A stretch of DNA of 64,000 nt. Origin: Nitrospinia bacterium (lineage in GTDB: Bacteria; Nitrospinota; Nitrospinia; Nitrospinales; JAJDAT01). The stretch covers positions 62,001 to 126,000 of the forward strand of contig JAJDAT010000040.1 of the NCBI GenBank assembly GCA_029261715.1. Reading direction: 5' to 3'. The notes beneath the pieces are model-generated. The model ran no database searches and had not been told where the DNA came from. It saw only the letters and a list, made by a program, of their open reading frames with translations. Shown one piece after another: positions 46,316 through 56,317 of this stretch. The translations under genes were made by a program, and so were the position numbers. Each line of letters opens with the position of its first letter. The first letter of the stretch is position 1.

Positions 46316-49300
46316 ATGAGCGAAAACCCCTTCATTGTTAAAAAACCACGTAAATGGTTTGATAAGCCAATAAAACTTGCGTTTAAAGATCCCATCCAGT
46401 CTTTTTTTTCAGCAGGAGTCAAATCGTTTAATCCAGCAACTTATGCGTTGGCCTTAGCTGATGCAGTCACTGGATTGATCAAAATGTTTGATGTTAAATT
46501 AATTAACCCTGGGGAAGCTTGTTTTGCCTTAGTTTTTAGAGCTTATCAAGATGCTTTAAGAAAGTTTTTTTTATCAAAACCTGAAGGTTTAGACAAGGTT
46601 GTCGTATTAGAATCTCAATTGGATGTATTGGTTAAAAAATTAACAATCAAAATAGGAGATAAAGAATACGATAGCCGGGAAGCAGCACAGAAACCTCTTT
46701 CGTTTAGTTTAATCAAGGATTTGAGTAATGCATTTAAGGAATGGTTACAAGAAACAGGAATGGATACTTGGGATTGCCAGGAGAATGTTTTAAAAGTTGA
46801 GAAACTTTATTTAGATACACTTGGCGAATTATATGTTGATGATTCAGAGAAAGAAAAATATCAACCATTTTTTGATTTAATAAAAGGTCTTGATACCCCA
46901 ATCTTTAGAAACTTTTCAGAAGAAAGAGAATGGGAGCTTTTTCGGCAGAAAATGACTTTTTTACCGGATGAGCCAATACTTGCTGAAGCGTTTGATCTAC
47001 GCTCTATTTATGTTTCCCTGTGTGCGAAATTTAAAGTTGAAAAGGAAGAAACAGAAGAAAAAGGGATTAGTAGAGAAATAGAAAGGCCAGAGGAATTTGA
47101 ATGGGAATGGGTCGATTTAAAAGATTATTTAGATTCCTGGGTTTTAGGAGAAAAACCTGAATTACCAAACGTACAATTTATAAGCGGAGGACCGGGTTCT
47201 GGTAAAAGTTCTTTTTGTAAAATGTGGGCTGCCCATTTGGCGGAAGATTTTCCTGGGGTTTTTCCTCTCTTCATTCCTTTGCACCGTTACCGGATTGAAG
47301 ATAATCTGGACAGAGGGGTACGCGATTTTCTAAATCAGAATGGTTATTTTAACAAAACGGAATTCAAACTAAACGGAATTGATCGACAAATTGTTTTGAT
47401 TTTAGACGGTTTGGACGAGCTGACCTTGTCTAAGGGAGAGATAAACCAGACTCTCCGAGATTTTATTGAATCGGTAATGCGACAAGCAAACAACTGGGAT
47501 CAATCGAAAAACCCCATTTCAATTTTAATTTCTGGAAGAGAAATTACGGTTCAGGAAAATGAACAATTTTTCCGAGATGATGCTGGTTGGTTGAGATTGT
47601 TACCCTATAAAGTTGAAGAAAATAAAAATGAGAAGCTAATTAATTTGGACGATTTTACAGAACGACGCGAAGACTGGTGGCAGAATTTTCAGAAATTGCG
47701 AAACCAAGAGATCGAAGGATTTCCAGCTTCGTTAAAGTCCAACGAAAAATTAGAAAAATTATCAAGCGAACCATTATTGAACTATTTATTGGCGATTTTG
47801 CTGGAAGAAGGTTTGGAAGTTGGAGTCGAAACGCAAACTAACGAAATTTATCAAAGTTTAATAAGTTCAGTTTATAAAAGAGATTATCTGGGAAGCCCTT
47901 TACCTGACGTTAAATCTTTTGGTGAGGAACTTTTTTTTCAAGCTTTGGAAGAAATTGCAGTTGCTTGTCTGCAACAAGAAACACAGTCTGTCACTGTCGA
48001 ACAAATCGAAAAGGAATTTCATAAAGCGGGTAAAGAAAAATTAGTGGAATATTACTGGGAAACTGGACAGACAGGAAGCTCTATAAAAAGTTTAGTAATG
48101 GCTTTTTATTTCCGGGCCGCAAAGAATAAGGAGGGCAAAGAAGCCTTTGAGTTTACGCACAAAAGCTTTATGGAATACTTGGTCGCCCGAAAAATCGTCA
48201 AGTTAGCGGTTTTGATTGAAGAAGAGATGAACCGAAACGAAAACCCTGAAACTTCAGGTTGTGGATTGAGTCGCGAAACAGCTTTGATTCAATGGTTTGG
48301 GCTGATGGGTCCCTTGCCGTTAAATCGAGAGACGATCCAATTTATTTTTGAAGAGGCAGGCGCTCTCGAACTCGAAAAAGCTGAATCGATTCAAAAGCGG
48401 TTTGCAGGTTTTATAGGAGACGCCAGTCGAGAAAATTTAACCATAGTAGCCCCAGCCGATAAAACGGGAATAGAGAATACTAGGGAATTTGGATATATGG
48501 CTAATTTGTTCCGCAATGGCACGATAGCATTGTTCGCAATTGCTTCAGGAGCTTCTGGTGTTACGAAAGATTTGACCAAACCAGATTGGATCGAATCAGG
48601 ACGATTTGGGACTTTACTGAGAAAAATTTGTCCTCAGATAACCTCCGATGAATTTTTGCCAATATTAGATAGTTTAATTAATTTGGATTTGTCAGCACAA
48701 AATTTAAGTTGGATCAATCTTAGTGGAGCTAATCTTTGCAAAGTTGATCTTAGGGATGCTGATCTTAGAAGGGCTGATCTTAGTGGCGCTAATCTTAGAA
48801 GTGCCGATCTTAGTGGCGCTAATCTTAGAAGTGCCGATCTTAGCGATGCCAATCTTATTGGCGCCAATCTTAGCGATGCGGATCTGAGTGATGCTAATCT
48901 TATTAGGGCTGATCTTAGCAGCGCTAATCTTAGAGATGCTAGTCTTATTGGCGCTAATCTTAGCAATGCCAACCTCATTGGTGCCGATCTTATTGATGCT
49001 AATCTTATTGGCGCCAATCTTAGCGATGCTGATCTGAGTGGCGCTAATCTTATTAGGGCTGATCTTAGCAGCGCTAATCTTAGCGATGCGGATCTTAGCG
49101 ATGCTAATCTTATTAGGGCTAATCTTAGCAGCGCTAATCTTATTAGGGCTAATCTTAGCAGTGCCAAACTTAGTGGCGCCAATCTTAGCAGTGCCAAACT
49201 TAGTGGCGCCAATTTCATCGATGCTAATCTCCGCGATGCTAATCTCCACGATGCTGATCTTAGCGATGCTGATCTTAGCGATGCTAATCTTAGCGATGCT

Positions 49301-49456
49301 AATCTTCGCGGCACCAATCTCCGCGGCGCCAATCTCCGCGGCGCTAATCTTGGCGATGCTGATCTTAGCGATGCTGATCTTCGCGATGCTAATCTTCGCG
49401 GCGCCAATCTTCGCGGCGCCAATCTTGATGAGGTTAAGCCTGATTCTATTAGTTGA
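46316..49456 (+). CDS. NACHT-type NTPase with long pentapeptide-repeat tail (copy 2)
   Basis: 1046 residues from ATG 46316 (GGAAG upstream; a TTG four codons earlier is weaker). Helical N-terminal domain to about residue 260, P-loop SGGPGSGKS near 292, Walker B VLILDGLDEL near 365, NACHT-associated helices, EFTHKSFMEYLVARKI near 625 (conserved NACHT C-terminal motif), then about 50 pentapeptide repeats (ADLSDANLxxANL) from about 785 to the end. It is homologous to the protein at 40722-43466 along the N-terminal and NACHT parts. Fits bacterial NLR-like defence sensors, the pentapeptide superhelix taking the place of the usual sensor repeats. Confidence 0.82.
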   Translation: MSENPFIVKKPRKWFDKPIKLAFKDPIQSFFSAGVKSFNPATYALALADAVTGLIKMFDVKLINPGEACFALVFRAYQDALRKFFLSKPEGLDKVVVLESQLDVLVKKLTIKIGDKEYDSREAAQKPLSFSLIKDLSNAFKEWLQETGMDTWDCQENVLKVEKLYLDTLGELYVDDSEKEKYQPFFDLIKGLDTPIFRNFSEEREWELFRQKMTFLPDEPILAEAFDLRSIYVSLCAKFKVEKEETEEKGISREIERPEEFEWEWVDLKDYLDSWVLGEKPELPNVQFISGGPGSGKSSFCKMWAAHLAEDFPGVFPLFIPLHRYRIEDNLDRGVRDFLNQNGYFNKTEFKLNGIDRQIVLILDGLDELTLSKGEINQTLRDFIESVMRQANNWDQSKNPISILISGREITVQENEQFFRDDAGWLRLLPYKVEENKNEKLINLDDFTERREDWWQNFQKLRNQEIEGFPASLKSNEKLEKLSSEPLLNYLLAILLEEGLEVGVETQTNEIYQSLISSVYKRDYLGSPLPDVKSFGEELFFQALEEIAVACLQQETQSVTVEQIEKEFHKAGKEKLVEYYWETGQTGSSIKSLVMAFYFRAAKNKEGKEAFEFTHKSFMEYLVARKIVKLAVLIEEEMNRNENPETSGCGLSRETALIQWFGLMGPLPLNRETIQFIFEEAGALELEKAESIQKRFAGFIGDASRENLTIVAPADKTGIENTREFGYMANLFRNGTIALFAIASGASGVTKDLTKPDWIESGRFGTLLRKICPQITSDEFLPILDSLINLDLSAQNLSWINLSGANLCKVDLRDADLRRADLSGANLRSADLSGANLRSADLSDANLIGANLSDADLSDANLIRADLSSANLRDASLIGANLSNANLIGADLIDANLIGANLSDADLSGANLIRADLSSANLSDADLSDANLIRANLSSANLIRANLSSAKLSGANLSSAKLSGANFIDANLRDANLHDADLSDADLSDANLSDANLRGTNLRGANLRGANLGDADLSDADLRDANLRGANLRGANLDEVKPDSIS
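48676..49440 (+). repeat. 15-bp coding tandem repeat of the pentapeptide domain
   Basis: Repeats of the type GCTAATCTTAGCGATGC, period 15, often conserved in synonymous positions, with larger 30- and 90-base repeats superimposed. The near-identity implies recent expansion or gene conversion. All six frames are unusually open here, giving false long ORFs. Confidence 0.9.
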
Positions 49457-49639
49457 ATAAATTGAAATAATCAGCTAAAGGATTAATTTCAGGCTAATTT
49501 AAGGTATTGAGAGTTTGAAATTCATTGATAATTTCTCCGGTTATTTTCGTCCATTGTAAAAAGTGTTTTTCCACATCCCGCCACTGGGTTACAATCGTTA
49601 CACAGCTAAATATTTCTAATTCTTTCCCAATTTATCGCC

Positions 49640-52600
49640 ATGAAACTACTCCCTAAAATTGTTGCGCTCGTTTTATGTTTATTATTCGCTGGAATCTTAG
49701 GATGTGGAGCTCCGCATTCAAAACCCTACGCGGTTGCCTTAAATAAAGAGGCGAACCAGGCGGAAACGCTGGCGGCTTCTGGCAATTATCGTAAGGGCGC
49801 GGAAGCTTATGAAACCGCTCTCGAAAATTATAAGAAGGAAAAAAACGACGCCGGGATTTTATATTCCCTGGGGCAAATGGGAATTATGCAAAAGCGGGTG
49901 GGTGAGTACCAAGCAGCTCTTAAAACTTTTGCCGAAGCGAAGACCGTTGGGAAAAAAGTAAATGGCGACGCGGCGGAAATTGACGCTCATATTGGCGATG
50001 TATACATGTTCTTGGGAGATTTTAACAAGGCGCGAACTCAATACAATCAAGCGTTACAAACTCATAGTAGTTTTGTTTTCCCGACATCTTATGCGGTTCC
50101 GCCAAGTAAGGAGGAGCTTTCTGAATTGATTCGAAAATCCAACGCGATTGTGCGGTCGCGAATCAATTTAGGAGCGTTGGGTTTGTTTGAAGGCAAATTG
50201 GGAATTGCCGAAACGGAACTCAAAAAAGCTGAAAAACTAACCAAAGATATTTTATACGTTGGCAACCATCCCATCTATGGAATGATTTATACGCCTGATA
50301 CAGACGTATTCGAAGGAACTGGTTTTGCCAAAACGTTTTTGGGCGCGGTATACAAAGAAAAAGGCCAAACTCAAAAAGCTAAAGAATATTTACGCGATGG
50401 TATGGCTGCGTTCGAAAAAGGAAACTCGGCATTTGGAAAATCCGTCAACAGCGCTCTTTCATTTCAATTTGACTGGTTAGCTGATTCCCTAAGCGCGGAA
50501 CAAAAAGTTGCCGCTGGCGATTACCCTTCTGCCGTTGCGGAATATAAAAAGCTGATTGGGCGTTACAAAGAGAAGGGTGATTTTCGACGTCAGCTTATGG
50601 CTGTTGAAAGAGCGGGTTGGTTGTTACGGGAAATGGGTCAATATAGCGACGCTCTCGAATTATTGGGTAAGGGAGTCGAGTTAGGCCGACAAAAGAATGG
50701 CGACGCGGCGGAAATAGACGCTAATATCGGCGACGTTTATTTGTTTGCCGGAGATCGCGCGCGGGCTTTGGAATATTTCGAAAAATCTTTAGATCCTCAT
50801 CAGGGATTTTCTATGCCAATTAGTAAAGCGGTAGAGGTTCCTAAAGAAGGCCAAATGTACAATTGGATGCGGATTGCGAAAGCGGTCATCCATGCTCAGG
50901 TCAACCGAGGCACGGTTTATTATTTTGATAAAAAACCAAATAAAGCTCTTCAAGCTTTAGATGAAGCTAAGCAAATGGTTGATGCCGTTTTAGAAACTGC
51001 TGGCCACCCCATTCGCGGCGTGTTTTACAGAGCCGATTCTGATTTGTATGAGGGCATAGGATTCTACCGGGCCATACGCGGAGCTACTTTTGGCGAGCTC
51101 AAACAATTTAACGAATCTTCAAAAGAATTTGATTTGGCTTTGGAAATGTTTGTGCAAGCCGGTCGACCCTATGGAGCAATGATTGCTCGCGCTTTGAGAA
51201 TACAAACTGAAACGCTGCAACCTAATAAAAAATATTCCCAATCTGACATAACGAGGTACCAAGGGTTTTTGGTTGAAGCTGAAATGTTTGGAGCTTTGGA
51301 TTTAGTTTGGCGCGTAGGTTATAAAGTCGGTTCCTTATTGGCAAAAAATAAAAATTACGCGCAAGCTAAAATATTTTTAGTAAAAGCGGTCGACGCCATT
51401 GAAAAAACCCGCTCAAACATTCGCGAAGACACGATCAAACAAATGTTTTCTGGGTCGGTGCAAGAGGTTTATGAAGCCACTGTTGGTTTGCTATTCGACA
51501 TGGGAAAATTTTCCGAAGGGTTTGATTATTTGGAAAGAGGCAAAGCTAGAGCTTTTCTAGATATGCTGGCCGGTCGATCGTTAAAGCCAAAGGTTGCGGC
51601 GAATCCTCAAATTATCCAACAAATTACGGTTCTGGACGGCAAAATCGAAAGGGCAGCGCGCAGTTTGAAAGCGTTGAAAGGTCCCCAGAGACGCGGCGCT
51701 TACATACAGTTTAAGAGTTTATTGAAAGAGAAAAGTCGCGCTCTCGAAAGAATTAAAGATCAAAGTTTGAGCTACGCTTCTTCACTATCGGTTGCTACCG
51801 CTTCCGCGAGAAAAATTCAAAGCTCGTTGCCGTCTGACGCGGCGCTGATCTCTTATTTTCTAGAAGATTCGCGAGCGATTATTTGGACTGTCGACCGAAA
51901 TTCGATCCAGGCGACTTTGGCAAAAAACGACGGTAAAAAGATCGCTCAATGGGCGGGCGATTACCGAGAAGCCTTAGCTTCGGGACAAACAGAGTTGGCA
52001 AAGTCGTTGGGAAGCAAACTATACGCTAGTTTGATCGAACCGATACGCGGCCGCTTAAACTCGAAGAAGAGACTCATTGTGGTTCCTTCAGGGGCTTTGC
52101 ATTATCTGCCATTTGCCGGACTTCACTCAGCCGACGGTAAATATTTGATCGAAAATCAAACGCTATCAGTGCTTCCAAATGCATCGAGTTTATTTTATGT
52201 TGAAGGAACCATCGGAACCGATAAAGGAAAGATTTTGGCTTTTGGAGATCCGCAGAGAGATCAAGAGTCGCGTTTAGAATTTGCCAATAAAGAAGTTCAA
52301 GTAGCCAGTAAATTGTTTCCTAAAAAAATTACTTTAACTGGCGAAAACGCGAAAGAATCAGTTTTAAAAAACTTATCCAAAATTGACGCAGAAGTATTAC
52401 ACTTTGCGGTGCATGGACGTTTTGATAAACGCGATCCATTGAAATCTGCGTTATTATTGACAAAGGATTCTAATGAAGACGGCGATTTAGAAACTTACGA
52501 GATTTATGGGTTGAATTTAAACTCAAACCTTGTAGTTTTAAGCGCTTGCGAATCTGGAGTGGGTAAACTTACACGCGGCGACGAAGTGCAGAGTTTGAAC

Positions 52601-52816
52601 CGCGCTTTTATTTATGCGGGAGCTGGCGGAGTCATTGGAAGTTTGTGGAAGGTTTCTGACGAATCCACATTCAAACTTATGACTTATTTTTATGAAGAAT
52701 TACCGAAACGCGGACCGGCAGAGGCTTTGCGTTTTGCTCAAATAAAGTTAATGAAAGAATTTCCTTCACCCTATCATTGGGCAGCTTTTTATTTAACCGG
52801 TAGATTGGACTCTTAG
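49640..52816 (+). CDS. TPR-CHAT lipoprotein (caspase-like protease)
   Basis: 1058 residues. Signal peptide and lipobox FAGILGCGA. Two similar TPR blocks (about 35-310 and 320-600, each with NGDAAEIDAxIGDVYxFxGD) suggest an internal duplication; the chain YEATVGLLFDMGKFSEGFDYLERGKARAFLDML leads into the CHAT domain. Catalytic histidine in VLHFAVHGRF near 923 and cysteine in LSACESGVGKL near 968 are both present, with GAGGVIGSLWKVSD after them. CHAT is a caspase-related peptidase fold. Being a lipoprotein, it should act outside the cytoplasm. Next gene starts 3 bases after its stop. Confidence 0.87.
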   Translation: MKLLPKIVALVLCLLFAGILGCGAPHSKPYAVALNKEANQAETLAASGNYRKGAEAYETALENYKKEKNDAGILYSLGQMGIMQKRVGEYQAALKTFAEAKTVGKKVNGDAAEIDAHIGDVYMFLGDFNKARTQYNQALQTHSSFVFPTSYAVPPSKEELSELIRKSNAIVRSRINLGALGLFEGKLGIAETELKKAEKLTKDILYVGNHPIYGMIYTPDTDVFEGTGFAKTFLGAVYKEKGQTQKAKEYLRDGMAAFEKGNSAFGKSVNSALSFQFDWLADSLSAEQKVAAGDYPSAVAEYKKLIGRYKEKGDFRRQLMAVERAGWLLREMGQYSDALELLGKGVELGRQKNGDAAEIDANIGDVYLFAGDRARALEYFEKSLDPHQGFSMPISKAVEVPKEGQMYNWMRIAKAVIHAQVNRGTVYYFDKKPNKALQALDEAKQMVDAVLETAGHPIRGVFYRADSDLYEGIGFYRAIRGATFGELKQFNESSKEFDLALEMFVQAGRPYGAMIARALRIQTETLQPNKKYSQSDITRYQGFLVEAEMFGALDLVWRVGYKVGSLLAKNKNYAQAKIFLVKAVDAIEKTRSNIREDTIKQMFSGSVQEVYEATVGLLFDMGKFSEGFDYLERGKARAFLDMLAGRSLKPKVAANPQIIQQITVLDGKIERAARSLKALKGPQRRGAYIQFKSLLKEKSRALERIKDQSLSYASSLSVATASARKIQSSLPSDAALISYFLEDSRAIIWTVDRNSIQATLAKNDGKKIAQWAGDYREALASGQTELAKSLGSKLYASLIEPIRGRLNSKKRLIVVPSGALHYLPFAGLHSADGKYLIENQTLSVLPNASSLFYVEGTIGTDKGKILAFGDPQRDQESRLEFANKEVQVASKLFPKKITLTGENAKESVLKNLSKIDAEVLHFAVHGRFDKRDPLKSALLLTKDSNEDGDLETYEIYGLNLNSNLVVLSACESGVGKLTRGDEVQSLNRAFIYAGAGGVIGSLWKVSDESTFKLMTYFYEELPKRGPAEALRFAQIKLMKEFPSPYHWAAFYLTGRLDS

Positions 52817-52819
52817 CGC

Positions 52820-54880
52820 TTGGAATCGAATAAAAAAAGCGCAAGGTGGCAGGTTTCTGCAGTCGTTGCAATTTTAGCGTGCGCATTGGCGGCCCTGTTT
52901 TCTGGATGGTCGCCGATAGAAACGCTTGAAAATAAAACAGTCGATTGGCGACTGCGTTTTCGCGTTCCAAATTTTGAAGCGGGTAAGGACGTGGCGGTTG
53001 TTTTGATCGACGATGCGGCGTTGGACGCTTATCCCTATAGAAGCCCGGTACCTCGCGACTTATTGGCAAAATTAATAGACGTTCTTACCGAAGCTGGCGC
53101 GAAACGGATTGGGTTAGATGTATTTCTAAAAGATTTAACCTGGGAAGAAGAAGACGAAACTCTTGTGGAATCGCTAAGAGCCAGCGGTCAAGTAACGCTT
53201 GTTTCTACTTTCCGCGAGAGCGATGGCAAGATGATATGGGATTTGCCACATCCAAAGTTTTTGGATTCTGTAAATTCGACAGGTGTTGCGGATTTACCGA
53301 TTGACCCAACTGATCAAATTGTACGCCAAGCGACGGCGTTAAAGAATGATTCTGAAGTAACGGTTCCAACCCTTGCTGGGGCGATGTTCCTGAATTCACA
53401 AATGCCAGAGGTTGGGAAACCGGAAGCTGCGGAAATTTCGCAAAAAGCGCTGCCTGCTTTTGCTCGTAACGGCGAAAGATTTATCATTGATTTTTTAGGG
53501 CCGCCTTCTTCTGTCGCTCAAGAGGAATATGCGGTTAAAACGTTTCCCGCATCGGGTGTCGCTTCGGGATTTCTACCTAAAGAGTGGTTTGCCGACAAAT
53601 ACGTTCTTATTGGCGCGGGTTTTTCCGATAATACCGACACGTTTCGAACTCCTTACTATAGTAGAAAATACGAGTTTCCTTTAACGCCAGGAGTTGAGAT
53701 TCATGCAAACGTTTTGGCCACGCTTTTAAGTGAAGGGAAAATAAAACCTGCTACAGAGCTTGAAAAGCTTGGGACTATTTTTCTGATGGCTTTGGCGTCG
53801 GTAGCCATTTCGTTTAGTTTTGCGCCAGTGATGGCCGCTTTTTTTTCGTTAGTACTTTTTACGGGATTTGTTTTTGCTGCGTTTGCAATATTTGAAGGGA
53901 CAAACTTACTTTTACCAATGGTCCCCGTTAGTTTAGCGGTGGGTTTCGCTTTTGTGGGGACCATGCTTTATCGTCTGACTTGGGAGGGCCGCCAAAAGCG
54001 CTGGATTAAAAACGCTTTTCAAATGTATCTGTCGCCCGAATTTGTAGAAACTTTGGCAAAAAGTCCCGAGCAACTGAATTTGGGAGGCGAGGAAAGGGAA
54101 CTGACGATAATGTTCACCGACCTCCAAGGGTTTACCGCTATTTCAGAGTCTGTTGAACCGAAAAAGCTGGTTGACCTATTGAGCAATTACTTTGACGGAA
54201 TGACGGAGATTTTGTTCAAACACGGAGGCACTCTCGATAAATACGTTGGCGACGCCATCATGGCATTTTGGAATGCGCCTGCAAACCAGTCCGATCATGC
54301 CGAAAGGTCGGCGCTAGCGGCGTTAGATATGATCGAGTTTACGGAACAAGCGAGTCGTATGTTTCAAAGCAACGGCAACCCTGAGTTACGAACTCGAATC
54401 GGAATCAATACGGGAAAAGCCATCGTTGGTAATGTCGGTTCCAACAAGCGATTTAACTATACGGTTATGGGCGACGTTGTTAACCTGGCGGCTCGATTAG
54501 AAAGCGTTAACAAACAGTATGGAACTTTTTTAACGATTAGTGAATCCACTTATGAACTGGTTCGCGATAAGGTTCATGCTCGAAAGTTGGATGTTGTTCG
54601 AGTTAAGGGCAAAACCCAACCGGTTGCCATTTATGAATTAATTGGAAAAAAAGAAAAACCTCTAGACAGTAAATTGGGACAAGTTATTAAGGCCTACTAT
54701 GAAGGGTTAGAAGCGTACAACCGTCGACATTGGGAAACCGCCATCCATCATTTTATTGCGGCGCTTCAAATTGATCCTAATGACGGCCCAAGTAAGGTTT
54801 ATTTAGAAAGATGCAGATCGTTACGCGACAATCCGCCCAAAAAAGATTGGGATGGAGTTTTTAATTTGCTATCAAAATAA
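52820..54880 (+). CDS. CHASE2-domain class III adenylate cyclase
   Basis: 686 residues, TTG start 3 bases after the CHAT gene. N-terminal membrane helix, extracellular CHASE2 sensor (about 30-310; VVLIDDAALDAYPYRSPVPRDLLAKLI), three membrane helices (about 315-390), then a cyclase domain. IMFTDLQGFTAISE and DKYVGDAIMAFWNAP hold the two metal aspartates; the lysine of DKYVGD and threonine of YTVMGDVVNLAARLE fit ATP as substrate. A C-terminal TPR-like tail (YYEGLEAYNRRHWETAIHHF) follows. It would turn an external signal into cAMP. Co-transcribed with the CHAT and FecR-type genes. Confidence 0.9.
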   Translation: MESNKKSARWQVSAVVAILACALAALFSGWSPIETLENKTVDWRLRFRVPNFEAGKDVAVVLIDDAALDAYPYRSPVPRDLLAKLIDVLTEAGAKRIGLDVFLKDLTWEEEDETLVESLRASGQVTLVSTFRESDGKMIWDLPHPKFLDSVNSTGVADLPIDPTDQIVRQATALKNDSEVTVPTLAGAMFLNSQMPEVGKPEAAEISQKALPAFARNGERFIIDFLGPPSSVAQEEYAVKTFPASGVASGFLPKEWFADKYVLIGAGFSDNTDTFRTPYYSRKYEFPLTPGVEIHANVLATLLSEGKIKPATELEKLGTIFLMALASVAISFSFAPVMAAFFSLVLFTGFVFAAFAIFEGTNLLLPMVPVSLAVGFAFVGTMLYRLTWEGRQKRWIKNAFQMYLSPEFVETLAKSPEQLNLGGEERELTIMFTDLQGFTAISESVEPKKLVDLLSNYFDGMTEILFKHGGTLDKYVGDAIMAFWNAPANQSDHAERSALAALDMIEFTEQASRMFQSNGNPELRTRIGINTGKAIVGNVGSNKRFNYTVMGDVVNLAARLESVNKQYGTFLTISESTYELVRDKVHARKLDVVRVKGKTQPVAIYELIGKKEKPLDSKLGQVIKAYYEGLEAYNRRHWETAIHHFIAALQIDPNDGPSKVYLERCRSLRDNPPKKDWDGVFNLLSK

Positions 54881-54905
54881 ATTTAGAAACCGCCGGAGTC
54901 TGATT

Positions 54906-55799
54906 ATGCAAAAAAATGTAAAATTTATTTTGAACATTTTGGTAATGTCCATAATTTTTATTTTTTCATTTGAAGAACTATGTAACGCCGGATCGGGTGT
55001 TTTAATTTCTGTGAAAGGGAAAATTGAAATTGTTTCTGATGGAAAGCCAACCATTGCGAAACCCGGTAGAGCCCTTGCTTCGGGTGATTTAGTTAAAAGC
55101 CTTGGCGGTACGGCAGTTTTAGTTTTAGCTTCTGGGAAAACTCAGATGATAAAAACATCGGAAGAATATAAATTGTCCGATGGGGCTGGCGATAAAAAAA
55201 ATGGACTGGGCGCGCGTTTGGCCTCGGCGCTAAGCGAAGCGAAAAATGGAGGGAAGGGACCATTTGTTCGCGGGATGGTCCGAGCTGGAGATGGTTTTAA
55301 ACCTATCTATCCTTCAAACTCATCGATACTTTCAGATCGTCTAAAATTTGATTGGAAGGGTCGTGAAAGTACTGCTGAAGCTCAAATCATCGTTAAATCT
55401 GAAAATTCCGATTTTAATTTTTCTTTCAGTCCAGATTTAGACGCCGACACAATTATCTGGCCAAAAAACGGACCAAAATTAGCCGTAGACCAGCGGTATT
55501 ATTGGAAAGTAACGGGTATGAACTTGGAATCGATGGGAGAAAGTTCCAGTCCATTGCGGTGGTTTCGCATTTTAAGCCCAAGGGAATCGAGTGATTTTGA
55601 AAAAGGACTTCAACAGATTTTATCGATTAAAGGTATTCAATCTTCAGATAAAATTCTTTTAAAAGCTGCTTTATTTTACTCTTACCAATTAGATCATGAG
55701 GTTATGAATTTATTACAATCTTTTGGAAAATCTAGAGAATTAAGCGAAAGCGAAAAAGAACTATTAATGGCGGCAGAAAAGCGGATGCAAGGCGTTTGA
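54906..55799 (+). CDS. FecR-domain exported protein
   Basis: 297 residues from ATG 54906, which has CGGAG eight bases upstream; the frame open from 54852 overlaps the cyclase. Signal peptide (LNILVMSIIFIFSFEELCNAG), then a FecR-type domain (GVLISVKGKIEIVSDGKPTIAKPGRALASGDLVKSLGGTAVLVLASGKTQMI) in residues 30-105, and a C-terminal Ig-like or beta-sandwich part. Such proteins often accompany CHASE2 cyclases and TPR-CHAT proteins, and here form a three-gene operon with them. Confidence 0.78.
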   Translation: MQKNVKFILNILVMSIIFIFSFEELCNAGSGVLISVKGKIEIVSDGKPTIAKPGRALASGDLVKSLGGTAVLVLASGKTQMIKTSEEYKLSDGAGDKKNGLGARLASALSEAKNGGKGPFVRGMVRAGDGFKPIYPSNSSILSDRLKFDWKGRESTAEAQIIVKSENSDFNFSFSPDLDADTIIWPKNGPKLAVDQRYYWKVTGMNLESMGESSSPLRWFRILSPRESSDFEKGLQQILSIKGIQSSDKILLKAALFYSYQLDHEVMNLLQSFGKSRELSESEKELLMAAEKRMQGV

Positions 55800-56030
55800 T
55801 TGTGGGGAAAAACTTTCCCTTTCTAATCTGTGTAAATTTAAAAATGAGGAAAAGTTTACCCAATTATTTTTTTATTCATTAATTCAATGTTTGGTCGATT
55901 GTATAATTTGTTATAAAATAAAGGTTTAAGGAAGTAGGCTATTTTAAGTCGTGAATGGCGCTAAGTTTGCTTTAAATAATGATAATTGTTAATTCATATA
56001 ACTTTTTGTCGTTATTTTAAGGAGACGACC
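55800..56030. other. Intergenic region, nothing recognised
   Basis: 231 AT-rich bases between the FecR-type gene and the 76-aa gene. No terminator hairpin or promoter stands out. Confidence 0.4.
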
Positions 56031-56261
56031 ATGACAAAAAATCCGATTTCTGATTTTTGGGACAACTACGATTGCTTGTTGCAACGAGATTCATTTGGGT
56101 CGGCGATTGATGTTTTACTTGAAGAATTTCGATTGCTGATTGAAGATAGTTCTAAGACTGCTCAAGCCATCGATAAGCAAGAACCTTTGGATTCGATCGC
56201 GACTTGTGCCAGAGAAGAAAATTATTATGATTTAGCTGAAATTTTGGGATTGGCAACCTGA
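56031..56261 (+). CDS. 76-aa acidic protein, unknown
   Basis: ATG 56031 has AAGGAG six bases upstream, which decides the start over the upstream open frame. MTKNPISDFWDNYDCLLQRDSF, helical and acidic, no signal or membrane segment. No family recognised. Confidence 0.6.
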   Translation: MTKNPISDFWDNYDCLLQRDSFGSAIDVLLEEFRLLIEDSSKTAQAIDKQEPLDSIATCAREENYYDLAEILGLAT

Positions 56262-56317
56262 TTTAGTTTTCAACAGTTTGTTGTTTTGCCGTCCGAAGGT
56301 TTTGGCCGAGAGGGTTT

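Noticed and set aside
46116-46319. 67-codon plus-strand ORF
   Set aside because: Composed largely of the intergenic repeat units and overlaps the NACHT start.
48676-49440. CRISPR-like periodic repeat
   Set aside because: Period is 15 bases in frame with a coding gene and there are no spacers.
48634-49460. Long ORFs of 140-262 codons in other frames and on the minus strand over the pentapeptide region
   Set aside because: They are by-products of a stop-free 15-bp repeat; compositions such as endless Leu-Arg-Ser or Lys-Ile-Ser are not protein-like and have no ribosome sites.
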